A DNA stretch of 64,000 nucleotides from Gibbula magus. Its lineage: Eukaryota > Mollusca > Gastropoda > Trochida > Trochidae. How positions within the stretch are numbered: the stretch's first letter is position 1; every line of letters begins with the position of its first letter. A program made the position numbers and the translations under genes. The notes under the pieces are model-generated. The model ran no database searches. It worked only from the letters and a program-made list of their open reading frames with translations, and was not told where the DNA came from. The stretch covers positions 79,410,593 through 79,474,592 of the forward strand of contig OW388289.1 in assembly GCA_936450465.1 (NCBI GenBank), in the 5' to 3' direction. Shown piece after piece: positions 1-11,655 of the stretch.

Positions 1-1078
1 GTTTGACTCTCTTGAACATTTTGTATTGTTTCTTTTGCCCGTCGATGTACAAAGCGTGTTCAATGTTCATTGGATAGGAATTTTTCAAAACATAAAATGC
101 AACAAAAAGTATTAGGCAATTTATTAGTTATTGGATATTGAGACAGCTAATTGAATCAAGTTTAAAGTATTTAGGACATTAGCGTCTTAATAGAAAGTAA
201 ACTTTGGACAAATGGCCCTATCATTAACAAAACATTTGATATCTAAAACGCAGATGTAGATTTTGTAGAATATGGAACTATATTGACTACAATAAACACA
301 CCAAGAAACTTCTCACGAGACACGTGGTTGCATGATTCACAGAGAGTGTTGAGTGACCCTCCTGAGAACCAGTAATTCAATAAGACACAGACCTGGGAGC
401 AGTTGCCGTGGAACATGTTCGTACTCTATCATATGCTGGGCGTGAAGCATGTACACATTACAGTAATTACCCCTGAACTCAATTCCATGACGTTGCCTTT
501 TAACTGAGTAATTAGCCGTGTGTTTTCGGAGATCATTAGTTGAAACAAATTGTACTTTAATTTGTATTTGACATTACTTGATTCATAACCGTTTTCTTTC
601 CTTAACCTGTCTATGAAACACTGCAACTATTATGTGACCTTTCTGCACTGTCAGATTCAGAGTCCGGTGTGGTTTGGTGCTATTTCCGCTTTTTAAACAT
701 AAACTGTATCCATATACAGGTTTAGATATAGATATCATAAGCTATCATGAACACGAGAACACGTATCACGAGGAATCCAAAAACATCGAAAAAATATCAT
801 TCGTTCCCCTGATGGCTTTGGAATATAACTTGTAAAACATAATTGAATTTACCTCAGCGTAATGCATTGTTCAAGTTCATTATATACACAGTACACATAG
901 CCGTTTATTGCTATCCTGTTAAATGATGTGTACTTAGAGTATCAGTAGATACCCCTTGAGGACAAGATTACGCCTACGTCACTGTATCTATAATATCAAG
1001 GCACACCCTTCATCCTGAGTAGAAACATTCCAGTCCTAATCACGTCACCTAATTGCAGAACAAGCTGCATGTTCCATC
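1..1078. other. Left flank, no gene recognised
   Basis: This AT-rich stretch precedes the tandem array. I see no long open reading frame, no splice-bounded coding stretch, no RNA gene and no inverted repeat here. It shows no obvious similarity to the end of the array unit, so the first unit begins abruptly near position 1079. It is best read as intergenic or intronic sequence. Confidence 0.5.
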
Positions 1079-1799
1079 TGGATCTGCAATAAATTAAGGT
1101 TGGTTTGACCCTCTCCGAGTGTGTAGCCGCCCATTGCTGCTCTGCTGTGGCAAGATGTATAGCCAATTATATATTGGGGCTGGTCGTAGTGATGATTATA
1201 GGGAAGCAGGTGATGAATGCATAGAGAAATAAATAACCAAGTTATCAATTATATTCGCCTGGTTTAAGTTATTTCATGGTTCTTTTAATTAGTCCTGAGC
1301 TCAACATTCTTGGTTTCAATTCTGGATTGCAAATATAATTATTTGGCAGTTGAAATAATTGTCACCTATATAAGCACTCCTTATAGAAAGAGCCAGCGAT
1401 TTCGATGTTTATGAATGATAAAATGTTAGAGAAGTCACCATATACATGTAAGTCTTCGTATCACTGAATATTCTGAACATATTAATATATAATTTATCTT
1501 TGTACCTTGTCTAATATTTCCCCAAATTTAATCCAAGAGTCCTTTTTATCTTCATCTTCCCATCTCTATAATGACGTAAAATGACGTAGTATCCTATCTA
1601 ATTAAATGTTAACAGCAATAACAGAGTTTTCTCTATGCATGAACACTGTATTCGCCATCGTTGCGATCAGAAATAACGTTATTTTCCAAATATAGATTAA
1701 AACACATACCAACCACAGAAAGAAGAGATTGATGCACGACAGGCCTAGTGTCCCTTATCGATTTCTGACTGTAGACTGCTGATGTTCATTACCTGGCAG

Positions 1800-1886
1800 G
1801 GTATTATTCATTGTGTCGGCTTGCAGACCTCAGACTACTTACAAAAGATAGTTCAGAGTGGTTAATGATAACAGATGGAATTACAT
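1800..1886 (+). CDS. Exon-like stretch a1, TRPM/SLOG-like fragment (unit 1)
   Basis: An 87-bp open stretch follows an acceptor (ACCTGGCAG) and ends before a possible donor (CAT|GTAACT). In frame from 1802 it reads about 28 residues containing KDSSEWLMITDGIT. The tryptophan followed by an I-T-D/G-G turn resembles the nucleotide-binding-like turn of the SLOG domain at the N terminus of TRPM channels; this is a motif resemblance only. The stretch is kept open in all three units. A near-copy of it (a2) lies 200 bp downstream. If read through the donor the frame meets a stop, so it is either a spliced exon or a relic. Gene identity is tentative. Confidence 0.35.
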
Positions 1887-2003
1887 GTAACTTCGAATGA
1901 GATCATTGCGATAGTCTGGGGGCATGATGGCATACACTCACCATAATGATGTTTTAGCATTGAGAAATATATTCATTAGGGACATGTTAACCACTTCTGA
2001 CAG

Positions 2004-2272
2004 GCGATTATTCACTGGCACTGGCATCGCACTACTTGGTTGACACCACAAAAGACAGACAAGATTTGTTAATGATAAAACTTACTATAACTTCCTTTAG
2101 CGTTATTAGTGTAGTCTGGGGGTTGAATGCATATTATACACGTGATATTAATTGTCTAAGGTTTGATATACATGTAAGAACTACAACAAATGATAAATAT
2201 CCGCAAGTTGATTTATATTGGTTCGATTATGGTCGAAACAGTAGGTTACATGTACAGTATATACAACATTAA
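2004..2272 (+). CDS. Exon-like stretch a2, TRPM/SLOG-like fragment (unit 1)
   Basis: The stretch starts after an acceptor (CTTCTGACAG) and is open to TAA at 2270-2272. A good donor (CAT|GTAAGA) lies at 2173/2174 and is conserved in all three units, so the true exon may be 2004-2173. Its first 45 residues are homologous to a1 (TTKDRQDLLMIKLTIT against LTKDSSEWLMITDGIT), so the pair arose by local duplication. It continues with ISVVWGLNAY and, past the donor, VDLYWFDYGRNSRL. In TRPM N-terminal domains an IG..WG segment is followed by a hydrophobic strand ending in D-x-G, and the order here fits that. Tentative. Confidence 0.35.
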
Positions 2273-2508
2273 ACACATATGACTGATCTGAACTATAAAC
2301 AATTCTGTAATGGAAAACCATCGGTAATGTCTTCAAATTATCATGTTTGATAACTACATTTCCATGTGTATGTAAGACAATGTATTCCATTGTAAGTCCA
2401 ATACACTACATGTCTACACCATGAACGATAATGCGACAGGAACTATGGTGCTATGCTATGTATTCCAGACACTGTGTATCTGTATATATAAGAACTGTAG
2501 GGATTATC

Positions 2509-2660
2509 TTTCTACTCATTCAAGACATTCAACTAGATGTTATTGATTATTACACAGGGTGTTCAAGTGATCATGCAGCATATACATCAAATATCAAAGG
2601 TTTATCAGTAGATCTTGTACAAGGTTTTAATGTTATTCCGTGGGATAGAGTTTCTTTTTC
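2509..2660 (+). CDS. Exon-like stretch a3, TRPM-like W-D-R-V helix (unit 1)
   Basis: This open stretch encodes VIDYYTGCSSDHAAYTSN, then GLSVDLVQGFNVIPWDRVSF. The W-D-R-V segment after an L-rich helix resembles the W-N-R-V-D-I-A helix of TRPM linker repeats. Stretch b3, 6.3 kb downstream, aligns to it over 43 residues without gaps (shared YYT, LVQ/LLQ, N, DRVS), which argues for real protein ancestry. In unit 1 the acceptor region seen in unit 2 is deleted and the donor GTGAGT is replaced by a T-rich run, so normal splicing looks lost although the frame stays open to 2775. Confidence 0.35.
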
Positions 2661-3066
2661 TTTTTTATTAACTGAAGATTACGATGATGTTAAAAGCACC
2701 GTTAAAACTTGCTTATTTAAACCTCTAATATTTCTCTTATCGTTCAACATTTTAGAGAAAAACCTTAGGCATTAGTATTTAGTAACAACTTCAACACATA
2801 AAACAAAGCGACCACCGAAGTTGATTTCTGAAATGTTCATAACATTTCTCTCTATTATAATGTCTTCAATTATAATCGTTTTCATTTATCAATAGAGTCT
2901 AACGTTACAGTACCCACTATCTTTATAACTGAAATCTTTTAAAGCTATATATGCTTCGTTGTCATTCGTCTTCTTGGTATGTGGCCTTTGTTTGCGAATA
3001 TACATACTGAGTTTTTATTTAAGAAACAAAAATAGCTCACATAAAATAAAACATATTAATTTGTAG

Positions 3067-3276
3067 ATATTACCGAAACTTGTCACCTCTGAAATCGTGG
3101 AACTGCAAAACAGGTCTGTTAATAACACATTGTCCTTGAAAAGGAACACGTGTTCTTCAACACAATACCATGTTACATTTTCATTACACAAAACAAAACT
3201 CTCTTCAGTGTCAAATAACACAATGGAAACAATGCAGGGAGTTATTTCTTCCAAGTCACTCAGAAAGATACACTAG
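3067..3276 (+). CDS. Exon-like stretch a4, TRPM-like linker (unit 1)
   Basis: Following an acceptor TTTGTAG, the frame from 3067 is open for 69 codons to TAG at 3274. It begins ILPKLVTSEIVELQNRSVNN and continues NTLSLKRN. The pattern K(L/F)(V/L)T...(V/L)EL.N followed by NTL resembles the segment after the LLLENG helix in TRPM proteins (FLT..LEELYN...NTL). It is open in units 1 and 3 and broken by a stop in unit 2. An open frame on the minus strand (3015-3254) is treated as its shadow. No clear donor precedes the stop. Confidence 0.3.
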   Translation: MLPKLVTSEIVELQNRSVNNTLSLKRNTCSSTQYHVTFSLHKTKLSSVSNNTMETMQGVISSKSLRKIH

Positions 3277-6080
3277 GGATTCCAGGTTGAATGAGTTTTC
3301 AATGACTCCTGATAAACAACTATTCCCTATCTCAACACTTAATGTTATTTCAATTGTTAGATATTTCCGCCTAGCCACTTGATCTTCAGTTTCAGATTTT
3401 CAGAGACCACATGAGACAGAACCCGGTCACTTTGACCCAGACTGAATCGTGTTAACCTTTTGAGTATACTGTAAATTACATAATACACGTTTTACGTAAA
3501 TACAACCGTGATTAAAGTATATAAGCTATATGTAAACTTACCAAACGAAAATTGAATCAAATTGAATGAAATGAGACAAAACCCTCCAATAAGATTCTCA
3601 CTTTTCAGGTTTTACTTTTGCATCCTTTTGCATCAGGTTTCATTATTTCCAAACTACCTTCATCCCCAAACACCCTTTCATCAGTGTATACTATATGTAA
3701 TTCACATTTATCTATCATTGGTTTTCCTCTGTATCCGGTTCTAACAAATTAACTTGCCAGACACTTTATAAACCACTACCTTGTTTTATATGTTAGGTCA
3801 TTATGCATTTTACCAATCTATTATCTATATACATGTACATGTATTATCTGTTATTGTTTTTCCATCACCTAAGTGTTCTCTAGGGTTTTCATATCATTAT
3901 CATCTCTGTATAATAATAATTCGATGGATGTATTTGTAGCTTCTGAACTAAACTTGTTTAACCATTGATTGACTGTGTTGGCTACATCTTCAAGTTTACA
4001 AATGTATGCACGCTTAATCTTGCTTAATTAATGTTCAGTTAACGATTACACTGATAATTTGTTGTAATTATGTCAGTTCTGTTACCAATTTTCTAAGACT
4101 TTTTTTTAAAATTAACTAGTTAAATTTATAAAATGAAAAATGCATATATTTTGGGTTAGTAGTTTCAAAATAGGAAAAACTTTACAAAATATGTCATAAA
4201 TATTTTAACAGTACCTGAACTCAGCAAAAACATAATCAGAGGTATATTATTTGCTATATTTTAATCACCTGCTGAAATGACTTATAAGACTGATGCCTCT
4301 ATTTGCTTTAATGTTGAATTACTACTGGTTTGATGAGAAGTTGTTACATATGTTTTATTCATGGTAACATATTTGACAATAAACTGAAGTTGGTTCTCTC
4401 AATTAAACTTCTAATTACATGTATAGTGCAGTCACACTGCCATCCAATGGCAAGGCAGGTACGTGGGAGCCAATGAATGGAATTTCAATATTGGTGACTA
4501 TGTTCCAGTTGGGTAGCATATAACTTTGTATGAGATCATTAAAAAATTACTCATAAATATATATACACACGTCGGAAGGACGAATATTTATAAAACAATA
4601 AATGTGATTAAACGTATTTCCAACCTTCACAAATATAATAACCATACGCTTCTACAAATAGTTATGAAACATGCCTTCTGGCTGAACTATTATTGAAATT
4701 CCATAACGTGTTTATCACACTTACCATGCTAGCGTTGCATCGGTTTCTCGACTCATGGTTATTACATCCTTAGTTTACACTCCTGAAGTGGATTGCGGTG
4801 CTGAAACCAAACAGCTATAGGTGATTGCACAAGCAGACTGAATCTGTAGCTGTTACCATTGTCTGGACAAGTGGTGCAATATGTTTACGTGTTGTTCAAG
4901 TGAATGAAGGAGAGGGAGATGTTTTGAAGCGACAAAAGTAATTAAGCAATCTTGGTTAGTGGGCGAAGTTCGACTTTGGGCGATGGCTGATGTTGATTTC
5001 ATTATATAAACCTTCCTGGAAGCTACGTAATGCCAATTCGTTGACATTTCAACATACTAAAGAATATATGATTCATGGTCACTGTTGATAGAGTTTAATA
5101 ACAAGCTTTTCCTTCAACTTGTCTTCATTCGTACAGGGTAAACAACAATTCTATGGAACATCATTATTGTTCTGTCAAAGACATAAGGCATTCCTTACAA
5201 GTTATTTGGGCCGGAAATTAAACAATAAGATGCAACGGGTTATTCTGCCAATTATTCAACTTAAAGAAGTAGAGTAAATTATCAAATTGAACATGAAAGG
5301 AATTCTGTGTTTTCCGTTAAATTAAGACTTACAAACCACTTTGGCTGTAAACATTTCTTTTACAAATGAGGTTTAGCGAATACTCAAGTTATATTATGGC
5401 AATTGATATTAGCATTTCCATTTCAGGAGACTTTGAACGCAGTTTGGCAATTCAGATGTCCATAAAGACGTTGAGCTGATGGCATCATGCCTACAGCAAG
5501 ATGTGTTTGTTAAACACTGATGTCCCCTGATATAACACTAGTTTGGTTAAAATATCATCGATAAGTACAAATAATCCATGTGAATGAATATGGTTAGGTA
5601 CCAAAGGTTCGAAAAGGATTCCTGTGCCAAGGTCACTTTAACTATCTTGACCTCATATGAAAGGTCTTTTCACAATGGCCGCACATGTCGATTATCAAAG
5701 TCCTTTCACTAACCCCCAGAATCTCCGATTCGGTGGCATAAATAAAATGCGTTAATCATTGAAGAATTAATTCCGAAACTCTTAGAATATTCAATCATTA
5801 GTATATAAAATGAACATTACAGAGAGTACCTTACATAATAATATCATCTATATTGATACTTTCAAGGCAAGATTCACATCACATTCATATCATTAAGGAG
5901 GAACATATGAATACTATATTTTAATGGTACTGTTAATATCACTTATATCACATAAGCATCTGCCATGGTAAAACTAATTTACTATAATTCTGCTAGAGAG
6001 TAGTTTACATGTAAATCAGGATTTATTCATACACAACACACAAGACAAAAGTAGTCGAAACTTAATGTTATCAATATGGG

Positions 6081-6159
6081 TTAAGGGTACACTTATCCTG
6101 GATAAGGCTTCACTTTGGATGTGGTATAGGTCACGTGTCATAGTTACGTGCCCCCTTAA
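6081..6159. repeat. TTAA-bounded hairpin-like segment (unit 1; also 18963-19041 and 33372-33450)
   Basis: A 71-bp core between two TTAA words starts GGGTACAC and ends GTGCCCCC, so its ends are inverted repeats. It also holds a small stem CTTATCC/GGATAAG and, in units 1 and 2, a CACGTG E-box. It is present at the same place in all three units and so predates the triplication. It could be a very short TTAA-targeting element or an old regulatory hairpin. In unit 1 the next ~190 bp are deleted. Confidence 0.35.
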
Positions 6160-7046
6160 CCACTGTTAAGAACAGAAGTTGTTTAATATTGATTTGAAAG
6201 TGTGTAAGCTTTAAAAATAAATGTTAAATATAAATTCTGCGAATGTCAATAGTATGTACTTCGTATTTCAGCTGATTTCAAATAGAAGTGAGAAATGCCT
6301 CCATGTTCTTCACGGTGACAATATAACTAACGTTTTATTATAATTATGACGTGACTATCATGTTATCATATAGACGTTCAAAACATTCACATCAAGACTG
6401 AATTGGCACTGAAAATGCTCAAGAACATTAGCGTAATCAGAAACGACCAACATACAAACTTGAGAAAACAGACACGTCTTATAATCGTAGCATCTGTGAA
6501 GAGTTCAGTTTGCCACCATATTAATTGTAAGTGTTTGTAGTAGTAATAATAGACGGGGTTTTGGATATCAGTGCTTGCTAGGATCATGAGGTTGCCCCCT
6601 TTGATAAAGCAGTACATTATACACGCTGGGGTTTCTGTACGTTCTATTGTAAATGTACCATTACATTATTTACAGTAGAATATTCCAGATTTAAGCTGAC
6701 ATTTGGAAAATGAAATGACATTTCTGAAGTTGTTCTATGTGCTGTTCACCCCGATGCCTCACATATTCATTATGACCAGTGTCTGTTCCAATGAAATTGC
6801 TTCTAATTGTAGTTTCAGTTCTCAGTCAAATTGTTTTATTCTGTGAGATTGCATAAACTCTTTTATAACACCTTAACAGTCTGGCAATGTACATTTACCA
6901 ATGTGTATTTATTAGGATATATGAGCAAGTTTAGTTGAGTATTTTTATCTTGATACTTTCCTGCCTGTCAGACTTGACAACATATAATGCTGTTTCTATT
7001 CTAATAGAAATACAATGTAAGTTATTCGTGTTTCTACCTCTGACAG

Positions 7047-7221
7047 CTTGTTTGCAACGGATCCAGATAATGTTGGCTGGAGAGGTGGTATTTTGGCGAG
7101 ATCAGCGTTACCTGTGTTTATACCCGTGAATGTAAAAGATATTACAACAGACGATTATTATCCTTTGTTAAAATCAAACATAAGGTTTTCTATTCGTTGG
7201 GAATACACAACATTTGATTAG
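7047..7221 (+). CDS. Exon-like stretch b1, possible N-terminal exon (unit 1)
   Basis: Just after an acceptor in a pyrimidine-rich context (TTTCTACCTCTGACAG) the frame reads DSLFATDPDNVGWRGGIL, then ARSALPVFIPVNVKDITTDD, ending in TAG at 7219-7221. It is open and nearly identical in all three units, which is unusual for such AT-rich DNA and suggests past coding function. It sits upstream of the half b stretches, so it may be the first coding exon of the half b gene. TRPM proteins start with a TD..G.I..G.. strand followed by a charged strand, which is compatible but weak. I do not see a strong donor; GTTTTC at 7185 is possible but poor. Confidence 0.35.
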
Positions 7222-7709
7222 TTTAAATTAACAGAGCCTGGAATATGTACTTCTGTGTCTGAATTTGAATTATGTATACACAGTTATTTGTTTCCTTTAC
7301 ATTATGTTTTTCTCGTAATAGAGAATTAATATAAGTAATCATAATCAGTTACAATAATATGTTTGCTTACAGACATCCCCACAGGCTGAACAGCATCAAG
7401 GAGAACAATGTGAACAATAAATGATAAAACTATTTGCCAACTGCATGTCCATTCACAGCTACAACTCTGTTCAATTTAATTGCCCCTCCATATGTTTATT
7501 GAGGATTCTGTCCTCCGAACAAGATCGGTCTATTAGTTCACTGAAGACCTAAGGACAAAATCAACAAAGAAACGCACTACTGAGGGATGTGGTTCAATTA
7601 TAGATCAAAGGAACTGAAATAAAAACCAAAAAAATAATGGGGTTTCTTCGTCCTTTTGTGGAGGAATCCTGTTGCTTAAAACACCGCCAGTGTTGAACTA
7701 CTGAGATGA

Positions 7710-7817
7710 GACAGCTTGGTAACTGATCAAAGAAATCAGCATGATCTTATCAAAAGAATCGAGCCTGCGTTTATTCTCACTCACATGCCAGGGAATACAA
7801 CTTTCCGTGGTTACTGA
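7710..7817 (+). CDS. Exon-like stretch b2, conserved open segment (unit 1)
   Basis: The frame reads DSLVTDQRNQHDLIKRIEPA, then FILTHMPGNTTFRGY and TGA at 7815. It is open in all three units with conservative replacements only (KRIEPAF, KGIEPAF, KEIEPAF). Its beginning (acceptor-like GACAG followed by CTTGGTAACTGATC) resembles the start of b1. I do not recognise a domain. It may be an exon of the half b gene or chance; conservation over 36 codons in three copies is the only support. Confidence 0.25.
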   Translation, partial: DSLVTDQRNQHDLIKRIEPAFILTHMPGNTTFRGY

Positions 7818-8852
7818 AATGTATAAAATATCAATGACTTGTGACTTGAATAAATACTTACAACTGAATGAAATATGATAGGTCATCGTACATGTACTAA
7901 CACATTTGAATGAAGCAGGTTCGTAAACAAATAAATGAAAATCAATGCAATCAAAAAATGTAAAGGAAAGTTATGTGGTCTCGATAATCTTGCACAAAGC
8001 AAAACATCACAATTACTAAATCATCTGAGATAAGCTGACTCTTTGCCTACGCGAAGGAGTTTCCAGACACACCTGTAATTATACTTAATGCTAGATAAAC
8101 GTTCACAAATCAGTACATGAACATGCAGATGCATAATGCTAATCGGATACAAACATGTATTTCCATGATTAGTATATAATTTCATATTTTAAGCGTTATA
8201 TTCTAATTAAACACTCAATCGAAGTACATTTTGAATATGTATGACATACATGTAGGTATTCTGATTTTATCTATGAGCTCAATGCAATAATTACGTGACC
8301 TATCTACATGTACTCAGATGTTAAGGTTTCTTAGATCCTGTTTCCAATACAGTTGTAAAAATCTCTTGACTGGATCTTCTTTTAATACGATGGGCTTATT
8401 TCGACCAGTGTATCTCCGTATTTTCAAATACTGGAAGAGATTATAATTATCTCACCATAAACATGGTAATATTGATAACACATACATCGTATTCATACAA
8501 CATCTATCATGGAGAAATTGTCTTCAACCCCTAATACAGAGAGTTGTTCATATTATAATTCATATTTGGTCATATTTGTATGGGTTTTTTTTCGGAGAAC
8601 AATATAATAGGATAAGGCAAAACTACCTTTCTACTGATCAATATTCAACAAATTGCGAACTTTTAGTTAATGCACAAGACATAATTACTAATGTTCACAT
8701 ATAAATGTATGCTATGTCATATATACCAATTAGTGAAAACGTTTCCTTGATCATTTAGGCACCAAAAAAAGAATATCTTTCTGACAGCGCCGCTTTTCAC
8801 GTTAAGAAATTGAAATAAAATGTTTCTTAAAGACATATCATATTGAAACATA

Positions 8853-9012
8853 TTGAAACAAGGCACCAACGCGACAGAGATTAATTCATTATTACGAGTA
8901 CTAGTGTTGGATAATTTGAGATCTACATTAAAGATTGAAGATTTAACAGCAAATCTGTTACAGGATTTGAATTTCGTTGCAGTGGATAGGGTTTCTATCA
9001 CGAGATCAAGTC
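8853..9012 (+). pseudogene. Exon-like stretch b3, TRPM-like W-D-R-V paralogue, acceptor lost (unit 1)
   Basis: It encodes LDNLRSTLKIEDLTANLLQ, then DLNFVAVDRVSITRSS, ending at a donor (AGTC|GTGAGT) at 9012/9013. It is the half b counterpart of a3. Compared with unit 3, unit 1 has lost the acceptor-bearing 5' part (the sequence after CTTAAAGAC is rearranged). It also carries a one-base length difference near the YYT motif, so the N-terminal frame no longer matches. I therefore call it a broken exon. Confidence 0.4.
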
Positions 9013-9698
9013 GTGAGTGTTTTATTAACCTAAGATTACGATAATTTTCAAACACCGTCCAAATTTCTTTCAGCGCTTCATAAAAAAGGCTGGGTTATTA
9101 GTCTCGAGTTGCCTGTTAAACACATAAATCCAAGGGACCACCAAGTTGTTTTCTGAAAGGATGTATCACATGTCTCCACATTAATGCCTTCAATTATAAA
9201 CGTTTTTTATGTTTTCAATATCTAAAACGTTTGTAAGCTATATATCTTCATGGATGTCATGCAGTTTCTAGGCCTGCGGATCTTGTTTGCTAATACCAAT
9301 ATTGTGATTCAGAAAATTCTCAAACTATTTGATATATGAAATCAATTAATAGAAAATAAAAAACCTTCTCACCTCTGAACATGGAACCCATATATTAAGA
9401 CAATTCCTTTGAACGTCTGGTTCCTACACATTACATGTGATATGTTCATTATCCAAAAACAAGGTTCTCTTCAGAGGAGTTCTTCTTCCCTGTTCTATAA
9501 GAAAGATAAACTGGGGATTCCACGTTGAATGAGTTTTCAATGGTTCCTGATAAACAACTCTTCACTGTTTCAACCCCTAATGTTTCAATTGTTTGGTATT
9601 TCCGTGACAAAGACTCGGTCACAGTGACCCAGACGGAAACTGATTTTTACTTAGAATGCCTTTGTTGAGATGTATACAGTGTTACATGCTTTATTTAA

Positions 9699-10395
9699 AG
9701 GATGGATGAAATGACATATGGTCCAAATCGGATTCATAAAAAGGGGATGTCAATTTGACAATTGCTCGATTTTAAATTTCTGAAATCGGTCCATAAATTA
9801 CTTATATACGGCTTTTTAAAAAACCGCCTGATTTAGCCCCGGCGACCAGAATGAAAGTCTGCAGGGGTGTGACCCGTGAAGGGATGACTTCTGTGACGTA
9901 TGTGGAGGAATTTGATTTTCAGCGATAGTCACAATTCAACGTAATTTCGCAACATTTTGATTGTTAATTTCACAAAGATATCTTCAATAAACCAACTTAA
10001 ATTTCCCATATATCGAATGTTTAGATATCCAACTAGGTAATTCCGCAGATGACAATTACACAATTGTTACATAAACATGTCTTTTTGGCGATGTAATACA
10101 CCTCATAAATTCATTTAGCGGCAGTGATAATTATCATTAATTAATTAACGAGACATCGGCGGAGAAGCTATCTAGCCGCCCCGTCAATCGCTTATCACAG
10201 TCACGCCTCAGTGAGCATTTTCAAAAGGTTTTGCCGAACAAATTGCGATAGTGTTAAAATGGGTGAATTAAAATCGTCTTAATTATTAATTGCAAGTGTA
10301 TATTGTCTCGATTTTATGCTCAATTGATTCCGATATACAATATACGTAGAGGTAATCATCTGTCATTCTTGAGAAAAATGCATTTCATCTATCCT
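9699..10395. mobile_element. Non-autonomous DNA transposon (MITE-like), 697 bp, unit 1 only
   Basis: Units 2 and 3 have the uninterrupted site TTTATTTAAAAGCAAAATAA (23560 and 37170 regions). In unit 1 the same sequence is split by 697 bp that starts AGGATGGATGAAATG and ends CATTTCATCTATCCT. That is an imperfect terminal inverted repeat of about 15 bp, flanked by TTAA on both sides (or TTTAAA if the outer A/T is counted as target). The element has no open frame of note. Its interior is less AT-rich than the flanks. The TTAA target fits piggyBac-type transposition, but the ends do not begin with CCC, so the superfamily is left open. Confidence 0.75.
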
Positions 10396-11430
10396 TTAAA
10401 AGCAAAATAATAGTGATCAGTTCAAAACTGAATGATTGACATATCAGACATCTCATTGAATAAAATGAGACAAAACACTCGACTTGGAAGCTCCATTGCC
10501 ACCATACGGCTGGTATGCACTAAGACATATCATGTTGTTGTTATTCCCAACTCACTCCTACCCATCTACTCTCATGTCATCGATTTGTCTTACTTTCAAC
10601 ACGTTTATTCATCAATATGTTGAATAAATTGTCATTACCATCCTTCAAACATCCTTCTTGTTATGATTGAGTTTCCATTTGCCAATCCATTATTCGTCTT
10701 TGTATTTTATATTGTTGCTTTCACAAACCTGCAACTTTTAAAGAGCTTTGCTTTCCTTAATTATTTATATATCCTTATTATATTTGGTCATCACAATTAT
10801 TATTCGATAGCTACATCGCATTTTATTAGGCTGCACCATTCTCTGTAGGTGTATGTAAGCTTCAAAGTTGTCTATACCCATTGCTCCCGATCGTTCAACG
10901 TTCTCTTCAGGCCGGATGTTAGCCTGCAGTCTACTACAGGGTTATCTATAACTATGGCTTGGTTTTGGTGAAGTCACATCCATTTTCTGACCAAGGAACT
11001 CAAGACTCACAACATTTATTATATTTCCTCACGCCTGAGATACCTCATTTATTCCAAAAATACTGTATTAATTTAATCCTCCTAAATCTATTTTTCCTGT
11101 GTGTCTCTATAGTGTGTAAACTGCTGTTCTCAAGGTAGTATGGCTGATCATTAGAAATCTATGGAAGCAATGAGATCTGCAACTGTTGTATTTCAACAAA
11201 TATCAATCATAGCGCAGAAGACGTGTATATCAAAAGTCTATGATGATAGTTCTAACAATGATAATAAAGTGTACTGTTGAATTGATAGAGTTTAATTAAC
11301 TAAACTAAACTTAACTAAGATGCCAGAAATGAGCGCAAACTATTTGAAATAATCTTTCTTACATCAAAAATCAATAACTTGGTATACAATTTACCTTTAT
11401 TGTTAAACTGGGCGGGGAAAATGTGAATTT

Positions 11431-11655
11431 ATGAGAGTATACCAACCTAATGAATGGATCGAGCTGCCCTTAAGATTATCCAAGATTACACGGAATCATC
11501 ATAAATTGATGCAACCAACGTTTTACAAAACGTTTGAAGCTTTAATTGTTACACAATATATTCAGTATCGTTACACTGTTGTTACTTTCGTCATTATTTT
11601 GGTGATATCAGTTCCATTTTGTTATTTACATTCGATAAAACAAAGGATTTACTAG
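11431..11655 (+). CDS. Conserved open segment with a membrane-like stretch (unit 1)
   Basis: This frame of about 74 codons is preserved in all three units. It begins MRVYQPNEWIELPLRLSKI and contains QPTFYKTFEALIVTQYIQY followed by a hydrophobic run (YTVVTFVIILVISVPF) long enough for one membrane span. Its position downstream of the half b stretches would suit a transmembrane exon of the same gene. However, the 3' end differs among units (a frameshift after ISV in unit 2, a stop in unit 3), and I see no strong splice sites. It may be chance. No family is assigned. Confidence 0.25.
   Translation: MRVYQPNEWIELPLRLSKITRNHHKLMQPTFYKTFEALIVTQYIQYRYTVVTFVIILVISVPFCYLHSIKQRIY

Noticed and set aside
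1045..1248. Minus-strand frame at the unit start (SCHSRAAMGGYTLGEGQ), repeated in units 2 and 3
   Set aside because: It is open in all units and slightly GC-rich, but it has no acceptor or donor, crosses the unit boundary and resembles no family I know. Left out as coding.
3015..3254. Minus-strand open frame of 79 codons (also 15299-15613 and 28222-28536)
   Set aside because: It overlaps plus-strand stretch a4, which has an acceptor, fits the order of the other plus-strand stretches and matches the family pattern better. The minus frame has no splice or family support.
3562..3744. Conserved frame NEMRQNPPIRFSLFRFYF and its copies at 15921 and 28845
   Set aside because: The stretch is pyrimidine-rich, low in complexity and low in codon bias. 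Conservation follows from recent duplication and does not show coding function.
9699..10395. piggyBac element
   Set aside because: The TTAA target fits, but the ends start AGGAT rather than CCC and there is no transposase, so I kept the neutral MITE label.
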